64,000 nt of DNA from Streptomyces sp. SID13031 (GCF_010548305.1 NZ_JAAGLV010000011.1:1-64000), one strand, 5' to 3'. Positions 33,609 to 42,582 are shown, numbered from the stretch's first letter. Translations and numbers: made by a program. The notes: generated from the letters alone by a model not told the origin.

Positions 33609-34858
33609 CAGCTCAACACGATCCCGTTGGCCACCAGCTCGTCAGTCACGGCAGGAAAGCTTGCCAGAGCGTCAGTGACAAGCGCCCGAACCTTGTCCAT
33701 GTCAGCGGTGTCGTCCGTGAGGCGTACCAGGACACGCCAGGGCTGATCGAGCCGCTGGCCGGTCAAGCTGACAAGGTGCACTTCTGCGTGGTCTCCGGTC
33801 TCGTCGGACAGCCGCTCCGCCAGTCGTTGGGCAACGATGTTGTAGAGCTTTCCCACGTGGTACACGGGATTCTTGCCGTTGGCACCTTCCAGGTTCATCG
33901 GCCGGAGCGGGGTAATCAGACCGTTCACACGATTGCCTCGGCCGACCACGCCTTCGTCGCCGGACTCGATCGAGCTGCCGGTATGTGTCAGATACAACTC
34001 GTCACGATCGGGAACATCCCGCGCATTGAGGCGGAAACGTACTTCGGAATCTGGCAGCCGTGCTGCGGCTAGCCGGTAGCACTCCTCGCGCACGACCTCG
34101 AGGTTTCTCACATACTCGGTGCGGTTGCTGACGAACCTCGACTTCTGCGGTACGCAGAGGACGACGTCGGCGAGGTCTCCGTCGCAGTAGCCCATAAGTT
34201 TCACGTCCGATCCGCACCAGGGATGGGCAAGCGTGAACTCGGATCGTCCCGAGAAGTAGTTGACCAGCTCGCGAACGAACGATTCGAAGGGGTTCTCTGG
34301 TGCCCAGCCAGTCCCCAGCGAGGTGTCGTTCGACAACCGGATTCGTCTCTCACGGAGATCTTCGATCGAGCGTGGGTTGAACCACCGGACACGGTCCGGA
34401 ACGGAGCCGTCCGTGATCACCGCGCCTGGGCTGGAGTTGCTGGTGATGTTGAAGACGATGTCGAGATGATTCGTTAGCTCGGGCAGGCGGTCGCCGAAGA
34501 ATGCCCGGACTTCGGCTTCGACCAGTTCCGCGACCGGGATCGCCTCATCCCCGCACGTGTGCGCGGCCCGGCCGTTAACGAGGACCCGTACTGGAGCTGT
34601 CATTCGACCAGCGCCGTAGCGAACCTCGCATGCACCACCGAGGAGGGCAAGTTTGTCGAAGTTGTGGTGCAGGACTGCACCGAAGTGGTCCAGGGTGTAG
34701 CGACTGTAAGCGCGTGACAGACGCTCTGCCAGGTGGTCGGCGAGCGTGTCCGGATGACCGATCCCTTTACGCTCAACGATCGTGGTTGTTCCCGGTCGAG
34801 TCGTGCCGGTCTCGATGACGATGCGGCCGGGGCCGGAGGCAGTACTGGATCGTGGCAT
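33608..34858 (-). CDS. archaeal-type S-adenosylmethionine synthetase
   Basis: A 416-aa methionine adenosyltransferase of the archaeal type, which makes SAM from methionine and ATP. Characteristic segments are VERKGIGHPDTLADHLAE, HHNFDKLALLGG, HTGSSIESGDEGVVGRGNRVNG and GANGKNPVYHVGKLYN. Bacteria normally use the unrelated-looking MetK type, so this copy is very likely dedicated to the cluster. The ATG at 34858 was chosen because family homology begins right after it; the ribosome site is poor. No methyltransferase or radical-SAM enzyme lies beside it. SAM may therefore serve another purpose, such as an aminobutyryl or adenosyl donor. Confidence 0.88.
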   Translation of the reverse strand: MPRSSTASGPGRIVIETGTTRPGTTTIVERKGIGHPDTLADHLAERLSRAYSRYTLDHFGAVLHHNFDKLALLGGACEVRYGAGRMTAPVRVLVNGRAAHTCGDEAIPVAELVEAEVRAFFGDRLPELTNHLDIVFNITSNSSPGAVITDGSVPDRVRWFNPRSIEDLRERRIRLSNDTSLGTGWAPENPFESFVRELVNYFSGRSEFTLAHPWCGSDVKLMGYCDGDLADVVLCVPQKSRFVSNRTEYVRNLEVVREECYRLAAARLPDSEVRFRLNARDVPDRDELYLTHTGSSIESGDEGVVGRGNRVNGLITPLRPMNLEGANGKNPVYHVGKLYNIVAQRLAERLSDETGDHAEVHLVSLTGQRLDQPWRVLVRLTDDTADMDKVRALVTDALASFPAVTDELVANGIVLS

Positions 34859-34913
34859 ATCAGGTCCAATCTCAGAGTCAACTGGAGTACCGCAAGGTGG
34901 CGTAGAGCTGGCG

Positions 34914-35948
34914 TCAGCGAGGGACGCCGCGAGCTCGTAAAATGGCGATGAGTTGCATGAGCCTCTGACAGGCTGTGACTGGGTTCGCCTCAAGGCTGAG
35001 TTCATCGAGGTGGCGCGATGGGATGAGCGCTAGGTCGCCAGTGCGGCGGCGATCCGCCCATCGGATCAGTCGCCAGGCCAAGACGGCACCGGGCGTGCTG
35101 AGCCGGCTGAGCAAGGTGAGCGTCATTGGTTGGACGACATGCCCGTCGTAGAGCAAGTCGCGAAGCACATGGAAGACGACATCCGCGCTGTCGCATACTG
35201 CCGGCCCTCGGCTGCAGGCCTCCCAATCGACGACATGAACTTCGTTGTCCGTCACCAGGAAGTGTTCGGCCTTCAAATCACCGTGGAGGTAAACGGTGGG
35301 ATCAGCTTCGACGATCGACAATCTCTCGTGAATGGCGCTCCACCAAGAGTACGTTCGACAACGGTCAGTTAGCTGACCAAGCATGAACTGCCGGTTTCCC
35401 GATGGAATCTCGCTGCCTGGTTGGCTCCAGCCGATGCCAGGCGTTAGCCCGACGGCGTGGGCCTCAAGTCGTGCAGTCAGGTTGCGCGCGTGTCGCAGGT
35501 ACCGCCGAAGAGCCTGGCCAGTGCGGACAGGGTGCACGGATCCTGGGACAACGCTCAAGATGGTCCATGGCTCATCCGCACGGATGCCGGTTGCGCGCAC
35601 CTTGGGGACTGCGATTCCCCAATGAGTCGCGAGCTGTAGAGCTTCGGCTTCGGCAAGCTGTCGACGGTACGGTTCGATTCCGCGATAGGTCTTCAGGATG
35701 CTGTGTCGGTCGACGGACCAACGTGTGACAGAGAAAGGTTTGACGACCGATTCGGAGGACCATTCAAGCCGCGGATCCGAGTCTGGCTCACGGCGCCAGC
35801 TGGAACAGCGGGCAGACGCAGGCGCAGGGTCCGGTACGTCTGCCCGCTGGCTCAACGGGTTACTTGCCTTGTGCTGGGAGGGACTGCCCGGGCCTTCAAC
35901 TCGCATCTTTGGCAAGTTGTCCGCGCCCTCACACCTGGCGGTCTTCAT
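34914..35948 (-). CDS. APH-type phosphotransferase (second)
   Basis: A 344-aa kinase-fold protein. The catalytic loop VYLHGDLKAEHFLV and the metal motif VHVVDWEACSRG are clear, and HSILKTYRGIEPYRRQLAEAEAL gives the ATP-binding Lys and the helix Glu. The first about 70 residues are low-similarity sequence; GGGAGGGG supports the ATG at 35948, but an internal start is possible. It is the first gene of the minus-strand cluster operon. A candidate regulator site lies about 95 bp upstream at 36044. Confidence 0.75.
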   Translation of the reverse strand: MKTARCEGADNLPKMRVEGPGSPSQHKASNPLSQRADVPDPAPASARCSSWRREPDSDPRLEWSSESVVKPFSVTRWSVDRHSILKTYRGIEPYRRQLAEAEALQLATHWGIAVPKVRATGIRADEPWTILSVVPGSVHPVRTGQALRRYLRHARNLTARLEAHAVGLTPGIGWSQPGSEIPSGNRQFMLGQLTDRCRTYSWWSAIHERLSIVEADPTVYLHGDLKAEHFLVTDNEVHVVDWEACSRGPAVCDSADVVFHVLRDLLYDGHVVQPMTLTLLSRLSTPGAVLAWRLIRWADRRRTGDLALIPSRHLDELSLEANPVTACQRLMQLIAILRARGVPR

Positions 35949-36148
35949 TACCTGCACCCCTCCCAACACCTTCGGCATTGTTTGATGTGGAGGACCGTAC
36001 GGAAGGCGCGGGGGACGGCATCACCACCGCGAGGGACGCTGTCGGGACGTCCTGAGGTCGCAGAACGTCCTCGGGATCTTCGTTGCGTCAATCACCGGTG
36101 CGTCGATTGGCGATCGTCAACCCTGCAGAGCTGCGGCGCTGAGCCGTG

Positions 36149-36838
36149 CTATCTGCCCAGAATCACTGAGACCGCGTGATCGATATCCGAGAGGTCCCGG
36201 AGGACGACGTTTGCGCCAGCGGCGCGGAGTTCCGATTCGGAGTCGACCCCGGTTGCGACAGCTACGATCCGCGCGCCGCCTTGGCAGGCGGCTTCTACGT
36301 CGCGTGGGGTGTCGCCGATCACTGTTGTGTTGCTCTCGTCGAAAACCGCGTTGTAGAGACGCTCCGCGCGGGCTTTCGCAAGCCGGACCAGGTCGTGCCG
36401 ATCTTCGCTGTCTCCGCCGTAGGCGCCGGCAGCCATATCGAAAAATCCTTCAAGAGCGAATGCGGCGAGCTTGATCGCTGCATTTTGCGCAATATTTCCG
36501 GTGACCACGGACTGGACTACTTCTGCCCGGGTGTGGATCTGCTTCAGCACCTCACGTACCCCGGGGAGCACGTAGCCGACCTCACGTAGCTTGGGCTGAA
36601 GCTCGGCGCCAGCAGCCTGAAGCGCATCATCGGTTCGTGGCCACCCAGGGTCAGGCACCGAGTCCGACACAAACATCTTCCGCATGATCAGGCGATCCGT
36701 CATGCCGGCCGTAATCGGCGGATTGATGGGAGGCCGACTGGCTAATCGACTGAAGGCTGAAGAATAGATCGCCTTGCTGATGCCCGAATTCTCGATCAGC
36801 GTGTGATCGACATCCCACAGCAGTAGCTGGCTCACCAT
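36149..36838 (-). CDS. HAD-family hydrolase
   Basis: A 229-aa phosphatase of the haloacid dehalogenase superfamily. Motif I is LLWDVDHTLIE with the nucleophile Asp and the acid Asp two residues on. Motif II is VVTGN, the motif III Lys lies in LAKARAERLY, and motif IV is TVIGDTPRDVEAA. The helical cap sits between motifs I and II, as in phosphoglycolate phosphatase-like enzymes. Divergent from the DUF5919-type regulator, it is presumably controlled from the shared 90-bp promoter region. Confidence 0.85.
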   Translation of the reverse strand: MVSQLLLWDVDHTLIENSGISKAIYSSAFSRLASRPPINPPITAGMTDRLIMRKMFVSDSVPDPGWPRTDDALQAAGAELQPKLREVGYVLPGVREVLKQIHTRAEVVQSVVTGNIAQNAAIKLAAFALEGFFDMAAGAYGGDSEDRHDLVRLAKARAERLYNAVFDESNTTVIGDTPRDVEAACQGGARIVAVATGVDSESELRAAGANVVLRDLSDIDHAVSVILGR

Positions 36839-36885
36839 CCCGACCCTACGGCCTGCTGCGCGCAAAGACCTCACCCGAGACACAT

Positions 36886-36925
36886 GGGACGTACGGGACG
36901 CCCTTGATAAGTCCCTGAACGTCCT
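36886..36925. promoter_or_regulatory. double inverted repeat in divergent promoter
   Basis: Two GGGAC boxes (36886, 36895) face GTCCC (36911) and GTCCT (36921) between the HAD gene and the regulator gene. A back-to-back GGGAC-GTCCT pair also occurs at 36044-36053 upstream of the kinase operon. The shared motif suggests a common operator for the island's cluster. Confidence 0.4.
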
Positions 36926-36927
36926 GA

Positions 36928-37719
36928 ATGATACAGAGGATGAATGAGCGGCTACGAACCGTGATGAGTCAGCGCGGCCTTAGTGTGCAGGCGCTTGCTG
37001 AGGCGTGTGCTGTGGATCCGAAGACCGTAGAGCGCTGGCTGTCCAAGAGCCGCGTTCCGCACAGGCGGTACAGGTGGGTTGCTGCCAACCTGTTGGGGTC
37101 CGATGAGACCTACCTTTGGCCTGCCATCGTCGACCAGCAGCAGCATCGCCGCAAGATTGAGGCGATGTCCGAGTTGGTTCGTCTGTATCCAAATCGGGCG
37201 GCAATGTCGTTGCAAGCCTGGCGGACGCTCATCGATGAATCGACGGAAGCAATCGATGTGCTGGTGTATAGCGGCACGTTCTTTTCGCAGATGCCAAATA
37301 TCAGTCGCGCTCTCGAGGCGCGCTCCCGTGTGGGCGTCAGAATCCGGATTTGTTTTGGTGATCCAGACTGTGATGCTGTCGTGCGACGAGATGAGGAGGA
37401 AGGCTTGGAGGGCACGCTGTCTTCGAAGATCCGCGCGGCGCGGACGTATTTTCGGTCTATCGTGTCAACTGAAGGCTGTGAAGTTCGTCTGCACCAGACG
37501 ACCCTCTATAACTCAATCTTCAGGTTCGATGACAACCTGTTGGCAAATCCGCACGTTTGGGGCCATCCCGCGAGTATGAATCCTTTGCTGCACTTTCGCC
37601 GCGTGGATCCGATGGCCGCTGGTCTCTTTGATCACTATTGCGACAGTTTCGAAGCCGTCTGGGCGTCTGCCGTTCCGTGGGTTCCCAAGGCTGGAAGGAT
37701 TCAAGATGCCGCGAACTGA
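36928..37719 (+). CDS. HTH regulator with DUF5919-like domain
   Basis: A 263-aa protein. Residues 1-60 form a helix-turn-helix (LRTVMSQRGLSVQALAEACAVDPKTVERWLSKSRVPHRRYRW). The remainder resembles the DUF5919/phospholipase-D-like effector domain seen in such regulators (IDVLVYSGTFFSQMP, VRIRICFGDPDCDAV, HVWGHPASMNPLLHFRR). It probably controls the cluster on either side. The ATG at 36928 is used; an ATG four codons later is possible and neither has a strong ribosome site. NUDIX and HD genes follow with overlaps of 14 and 11 nt, so the three are one transcript. Confidence 0.72.
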   Translation: MIQRMNERLRTVMSQRGLSVQALAEACAVDPKTVERWLSKSRVPHRRYRWVAANLLGSDETYLWPAIVDQQQHRRKIEAMSELVRLYPNRAAMSLQAWRTLIDESTEAIDVLVYSGTFFSQMPNISRALEARSRVGVRIRICFGDPDCDAVVRRDEEEGLEGTLSSKIRAARTYFRSIVSTEGCEVRLHQTTLYNSIFRFDDNLLANPHVWGHPASMNPLLHFRRVDPMAAGLFDHYCDSFEAVWASAVPWVPKAGRIQDAAN

Positions 37720-38173
37720 GTACTACAACGACCCTGATGCGCCGAAACCAAATACGCTGATTCCGGCGTGCAACATGGCTGTGGTCGATGATCGTGGTCG
37801 AATCCTTTTGCAGCGACGCCGAGACACGGGCCAATGGGCGCTACCGGGTGGTGCTCAGGAGCTGGGTGAGACGCCGAGTGCATGTGCGATCCGTGAGTGC
37901 ATGGAGGAGACCGGTGTTACTGCCGAAATTACTGGGCTCCTTGGCGTGTTCTCGGATCCGGGCCATATCGTCAGATATGACGACGGTGAGACGCGTCAGG
38001 AGTTTGAAATAACGATGACTGGCCGCCCGGTCGCGGGGAAGCCGACGATCAATGACGAAGCCAGTGATGTTGCTTGGTTCACCTTTGACGAGCTGGCAGA
38101 GCTGGATATTCATCCGTCGATGACGCGCCAGATCGATGCCTACCGGGACGGCGTCCGTTCGCATGTCGACTGA
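37706..38173 (+). CDS. NUDIX hydrolase (island)
   Basis: A 155-aa protein with a complete Nudix box, GGAQELGETPSACAIRECMEETGV. The N-terminal PACNMAVVDDRGRILLQRRRDTGQWALPGG is typical of ADP-ribose or nucleotide pyrophosphatases. GGAAGG precedes the ATG at 37706, which overlaps the regulator gene by 14 nt. It is probably a housecleaning or pathway hydrolase within the cluster. Confidence 0.87.
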   Translation: MPRTEYYNDPDAPKPNTLIPACNMAVVDDRGRILLQRRRDTGQWALPGGAQELGETPSACAIRECMEETGVTAEITGLLGVFSDPGHIVRYDDGETRQEFEITMTGRPVAGKPTINDEASDVAWFTFDELAELDIHPSMTRQIDAYRDGVRSHVD

Positions 38174-38731
38174 GACGGCGTTGGTCGCGTGGGCGGCGAC
38201 TGTTGCGCAGGGCCTGCTAAGAACTCACTTCCCCGTCGCTGGGCTCACACGATCGGAGTAGCGGAGGCGGCGAGAGAGCTCGCTCCAGCACTCCGGGGTC
38301 TGGATAACAGTCTTGAGGCAGCAGCCTGGCTTCACGATATTGGGTACTCGCCAGTGATCGCCACATCCGGGTTCCATCCCGTCGACGGCGCGCGCTACCT
38401 GCGAGACAGAACCGATTGTGACTCAACGATCTACTGCCTCGTGGCACATCATTCGGGATCGGAGTTCGAGGCTTCAGAACGCGGGCTTCCGCCGCTGCGC
38501 GAGGAGTTCGGCGTACCTGATCGAGTTTTGCTCGACGCGCTGACTTGCGCTGACATGACCACTGGGCCAACTGGCAGCCGAGTCACCGTAGACCAACGCT
38601 TGGATGAGATTCTGACGCGCTATGCGTCAGACCATGTAGTCCACAGATCGGTTGAGCGGGCATCTCCGAACCTGCGCTCAGCAGTGGAAGCTACCCGGAG
38701 ACTCGCCCATTCCAGTCAAGGCGGCATGTGA
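38163..38731 (+). pseudogene. HD-domain protein, apparent frameshift
   Basis: The HD phosphohydrolase core is intact: RRWAHTIGVAEAA, AAWLHDIGYSP, VAHHSGSEFEA and LTCADMTTGP. The natural start appears to be the ATG at 38163, overlapping the NUDIX stop by 11 nt and reading MSTETALVAWAATVAQGLLRT. That frame stops at TAG near 38261, while the HD core is in another frame from about 38220 on. One inserted or deleted base near 38220-38230 would restore a single protein. Alternatively translation starts at GTG 38189, giving 180 aa with an unusual N-terminus. Substrates of this family are unknown nucleotides or metabolites. Confidence 0.55.
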
Positions 38732-38873
38732 GGCGGAGGTCCGCTGAGGTCGACCACGGTCCCTTCGCTGGCCAGCGGCGCTAGGGTCCAGTAGTGGCAA
38801 GCCGACCCGGGCGCACCTCCAGCTTGGTCAGTCGTTGGTGTGAGCGACGCGACTTTGAGAAAGCCGCGTATCA

Positions 38874-38908
38874 AATCGCACCCTCCACCACTGCTGAAGG
38901 GTGCGATT
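38874..38908. terminator. terminator-like hairpin at the island's right end
   Basis: AATCGCACCCT and AGGGTGCGATT pair perfectly (11 bp) across a 13-nt loop, 140 bp after the HD gene. No coding potential is visible in 38732-39095. Confidence 0.65.
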
Positions 38909-39028
38909 AGGTACGTGCCGCAGCCGCCCACGGCACGCCAAAAAGTACGCGCCAAAGTACGGAAAGCGAGAGCTCCCCAGTGATCCCTGACGAACCGACC
39001 TGAGCCCCAAAGGGTCCAGTCAATCGTG

Positions 39029-39071
39029 CTCTGACCAGGCGGTTCATAGCGGGACAGCTCTCTGACCAGGC
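39029..39071 (+). repeat. integrase arm-type repeats near attR
   Basis: Two copies of CTCTGACCAGGC at 39029-39040 and 39060-39071 (31-bp period) match the copy next to attL at 17741-17752. Confidence 0.65.
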
Positions 39072-39095
39072 ATTATGTCGAGAACGCTTGGATAG

Positions 39096-39136
39096 TGAGA
39101 AGGTCATCGGTTCGATTCCGATAGGCGGCTCCACCA
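39096..39136 (+). repeat. right attachment site (attR core, 41 bp)
   Basis: A perfect copy of the 3' part of tRNA-Thr at 17694-17734. Upstream bases do not continue the tRNA, so this is an attachment remnant and not a second tRNA. Confidence 0.9.
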
Positions 39137-39235
39137 GAACCCCCAGGTCAGAGGCCAGTTTCCTCGCCCTGGGGTTTGGTCTTTCTGGCTCGCGTGGTGC
39201 GGGTCGTGGTGCGAGTGGGTCCTATCACCCACCGC

Positions 39236-40957
39236 ATGGCCAAGGAAAAGGCGAGGCCCAAGCGGACTCCGGGCGAGATCGAGGTGCTGCCGTCTGGCTC
39301 CCTCAGGGTCAAGCTCTACGCCGGGATCGACCCGATCTCCAAGGACCGTGTGTACCTTCGGGAGACCGTCCCGGCCGGGTCAGATGCCGACAAGGAAGCC
39401 GAGAAGATCCTCGTCCGGTTCCGGAACGAGGTCTACGAGCGCCGGCATCCCCGAACGAACGCGACGGTGGAACAGCTCATCGAGCGCCATCTCGCCGACG
39501 CCAAGCTTGGCTTCAAGACTCGCAAGAACTACCGCAGTCAGGCAGACAAGCACATCCTCAAGTGCCTCGGCGCACAGAAGGTGAGCGCCATCGATGCTGA
39601 GATCACAGACTCGTTCTACGCAGAGCTACGTCGCTGCCGCGACCGCTGCGACGGCCGGCCTCAGATCCACCACCGCACAACTCAGCAACACGAGTGCGGC
39701 GAGCGATGCAAGCCGCATGCATGTAAGCCGCTGAGCGAGTCGAGCATCCTCTACATTCACCAAATCCTGAGCGGAGCCTTCCGGCGGGCTGTTCGCCTGA
39801 AACGGCTGTCCGGTAGTCCCATCGACTTCGCAGAGCCGCCAGCGGCCCCAAATCGAACGCGAGGCCGCCGTCGGCCGCCGATGCTGCGCGCATCGTTACG
39901 GAGGCCTGGAAGGACCCGGAGCGGGGCACACTCATCTGGCTCACGATGGTGACTGGCAACCGCCGCGGCGAGCTGTGCGGAACCCGGTGGCGCCACGTCG
40001 ACCTCGCTACAGGCGTACTCCATGTCCAGCGCGCGATTGGACAGTACGGAGGTACGACATGGGAGAAAGACACCAAGAACGAGGAAGACCGCCGGATCGT
40101 TCTGGACCCCGAGACGGTTCTAGTCCTATCCGAGCACCGTGAACGTTGTGTCGCTCGCGCGGCCGCCCTCGGAGTCAAGCTCGCAGGAGATGGGTTCGTC
40201 TTCTCTCGCGACGCTAATGGCGCAGGCCACCTCAAGCCAGATTCAGCCACGCAGCGATACGGCCGACTGGTGGAACGGCTGGGGATCGATACTTCGATCC
40301 ACAAACTGCGCACCTACAATGCCACCGAGTTGCTCGCGGCTGGTCTGGACATACGGACAGCCGCCGGCCGCCTGGGTCACGGCGGCGGCGTCACAACCAT
40401 GAAGCACTACGTGCCGTGGACGACGGAGGCCGACCAGCGCGCGGCCGGAACCATCACTCCTCGGGACCTTGCCCGTAGGGCTGCCGATCCCGTCAGCCAA
40501 GCCACTGGCCCGGGAGCACGGCATCTCGTCGTCGACGGCGCAGCGAGCGGTGCAGATGCTCAGCCAGTGGGGCCTCGTTCGGGTTGAACCCGGGATGCCG
40601 ACCCTAGTGGCGCCTCAAACAGTTGATCAGACTGCTGTGCCGATCGAGATGGCGTCGCACTCCGACGACACTGAACGATCGCCCGTCGATGACGCCGGCG
40701 GACAAGTCGGACCGCGGCAGCTCGACCTTGAAGTGCGCCGACTCGGCGTGGCAATTGCGACGCTTCGCACGCAGGCGGCTGATCCCGCCGACAGCGAGTC
40801 TCTACATCGCCTCCTGCTCGGTGCAGTAAAGCGACACGGATGCCAGCCGTCGGAGGTTGACGACTTCGAACTCATCGTTCGGTCTAGCGGTGACCACGTG
40901 GTGCTCGCCACGTACGTTGCTGCTGCCCCATGGAAAGCAGGATTCTCAGCGACGTAG
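39236..40957 (+). pseudogene. tyrosine recombinase/integrase with two frameshifts
   Basis: The N-terminal arm-binding and SAM-like domains are read from the ATG at 39236 (GEIEVLPSGSLRVKLYAGIDP ... RKNYRSQADKHILKCLG). Near 39845-39870 coding passes to another frame, where LIWLTMVTGNRRGELCGTRWRHVDL and the catalytic box LGHGGGVTTMKHY lie; the Tyr and the Arg of TGNRRGE are kept. In the same frame LRTYNATELL carries the third catalytic Arg in place of the usual LRHYSATEL. Near 40470-40500 coding passes back to the first frame for a GntR-like winged helix (AREHGISSSTAQRAVQMLSQWGLV), a tail often fused to actinobacterial integrases. With two shifts it should be inactive. Confidence 0.8.
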
Positions 40958-41132
40958 GTGAGACAGTCTGGCCGACTCGACGACCAACCGCTGTCGCATC
41001 GGTCGGGCAGGACGCCTGCGGTCAGTTTTTGACTGGGCGATTTCTCTTTGGATTGTAACGACTGGCAGATCCTGCCGATTACCTCAGTAGCCGTGCGGCG
41101 TGGGCCGCAGGCGCACTTTGGGGGATGAATTC

Positions 41133-41831
41133 ATGGATCCAATAACTATAGCTGCTGTCATTGCTGCCGCGAGCGCTGCTGGAGGCTTGCCCGCGATAAG
41201 TCAGTTTCTCCGGAAGGGATTGGACAGGTCGGTTGCGGTTGAGCGCAACAGGTTGCAGACCGAACTTCTCGGACCGGAGTCTGTTCACTCTGCAGATTCT
41301 GTTCCGGGCGAAGTGGAGGGTCGCCACCGTGAGTCCCCCGAGGCGGACGCAGAGCGCTTCGCCAAGTTGCTAATTGAGTACTATGCGCATGGATTGGCGC
41401 AGGCCAAGCGGAGTTCTGTCGCAAGCATGATCTCCTCTGGAGTTGGCCTGGTGGTTCTAGTTGGTGGTATTACGATGGCAATCCTCGGGTCGGTCGCGCC
41501 TGCAGTGATTGTCACCTTGTCTGGGATCATCACCAATGGAATAGGAATTCTATTCCATCAGCAAGGAGACAAGGCGTTGCAGCACATGGAATTGCAGACG
41601 CTGAACCTGCGGTCGGACATGAGGTCAGAGCGGGACTCCACTCGCGCGATTGAGTTGATGGACAACGTTGACGACTCGCGGCTACGTGATCAACTCCGCA
41701 CCGCAGTGATCCTGAGGCTGGCTGATGCTCCGGTGCAATCCTTCATGGCGCAGACCAGAGTAGATCTCACGGTTGGCAATGCAACCTCGGATTCGGTCTC
41801 GGATCAGGCCGCCAACGGGCTTGTGCCCTAA
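41133..41831 (+). CDS. two-TM protein resembling TRADD-N-associated membrane proteins
   Basis: A 232-aa protein. GGGGGA precedes the ATG at 41133. A short hydrophobic N-terminus (ITIAAVIAAASAAGGLPAI) is followed by a charged region and then EYYAHGLAQAKRSSVASMISSGVGLVVLVGGITMAILGSVAPAVIVTLSGIITNGIGILFHQQGDKA. This is two transmembrane helices with the YxxGLAQ and Q(S/G)xxA flanks I associate with the TRADD-N-associated 2-TM domain of bacterial conflict systems. The C-terminal helix may be the sensor or effector part. It stands alone after the broken integrase. The function is not established. Confidence 0.55.
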   Translation: MDPITIAAVIAAASAAGGLPAISQFLRKGLDRSVAVERNRLQTELLGPESVHSADSVPGEVEGRHRESPEADAERFAKLLIEYYAHGLAQAKRSSVASMISSGVGLVVLVGGITMAILGSVAPAVIVTLSGIITNGIGILFHQQGDKALQHMELQTLNLRSDMRSERDSTRAIELMDNVDDSRLRDQLRTAVILRLADAPVQSFMAQTRVDLTVGNATSDSVSDQAANGLVP

Positions 41832-41876
41832 TCTAGCCTTGGCCGACCTTCGCGGGACTTCGTCTCCGAAAAGGGG

Positions 41877-42185
41877 TTAGTAGATGGCGGAAACCGGCCG
41901 AATCGCCCCGCCACTCTCGCAGACCTTGCCCTGGTCGAGATGAAGCGGTTCTCCAGCCCTGACAGCCTCTATAACGGCGGTTATGGCTGTGGCCACCAGT
42001 CTGGGTGTCTCCTCAGGTATGCGGTGTCCAGCTTCGTGGGCCACCACCAGTTCGCCCCGCCAGCGGCGTGCGTACTGAAGCTGCGCAAGTTGCCATCGCT
42101 GGTCGACCTCAGCTAGGGAGAGCGGGCGGTAGAGGTCCGGTCGTTTAGCTTTGAACCAGCGCCAGATCGCACTCCCGATCACCAC
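41877..42185 (-). pseudogene. alpha/beta hydrolase C-terminal fragment
   Basis: The frame reads VVAHEAGHRIPEETPRLVATAITAVIEAVRAG, the region of the catalytic His near the end of alpha/beta hydrolases (GH-R/H-I). The N-terminal part with the nucleophile elbow is absent. Remnant of a lost gene. Confidence 0.5.
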
Positions 42186-42231
42186 GGTGGGAGGCGCATC
42201 AGCCGACCTGGTCGCGCTGTACTCAGCGGCA

Positions 42232-42582
42232 CTAATCGCGATGTCCCACTTCCAGCCGTGACCAGCCCGGGCGGGAATAGCGTCGTCGAGGACTGGCCGT
42301 GGGGGACTCGGCGGTCAAATGCGAGCCCGGCGAACAGCGCACCCCGTCGCCAATGACACAGCCGCGCTCGATGGTCAGGTTCGCCGCGAGCTGACTGCCG
42401 GAGCCGACCCTGACGGTCGTCCGCAGCAGCGTGTTGTGCCCGATCGTGGTGTCATCGCCAACGGCAGCTCCTGCATAGATCGTGGCCCCGGCTCGCAGCA
42501 CGATGCCGGCCGTCACGCATGCGGCCAGTAGCGGCAACTTCGGCACCGTGCTGCGAACCGCCAGGGCGGCCGCCGGGCTCAC
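42232..42582 (-). pseudogene. hexapeptide-repeat acyltransferase fragment
   Basis: Repeated turns of a left-handed beta helix are visible: GIVLRAGATIYAGAAVGDDTTIGHNTLLRTTVRVGSGSQLAANLTIERGCVIGDG. Both ends run into unrelated text, so this is a fragment of a sugar O- or N-acetyltransferase-like gene. Confidence 0.55.

Larger units (their letters stand above)
17694..39136. mobile_element. genomic island in tRNA-Thr (21.4 kb)
   Basis: It is bounded by perfect 41-bp direct repeats of the tRNA-Thr 3' end. CTCTGACCAGGC occurs once inside the left end (17741) and twice inside the right end (39029, 39060), and AAGTACGGAAAGC occurs near both ends (17809 and 38955), as expected for integrase arm sites. 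Cargo is a type I restriction system, an extra methylase-like gene and the SerRS/SAM-synthetase cluster. No integrase is encoded inside. A broken tyrosine integrase lies just outside the right repeat, suggesting two elements stacked in one tRNA. Confidence 0.85.

Noticed and set aside
39096..39136. A second tRNA-Thr gene
   Set aside because: Only the 3' half is present; the D-arm, acceptor 5' strand and anticodon are missing, so it is an attachment-site copy.
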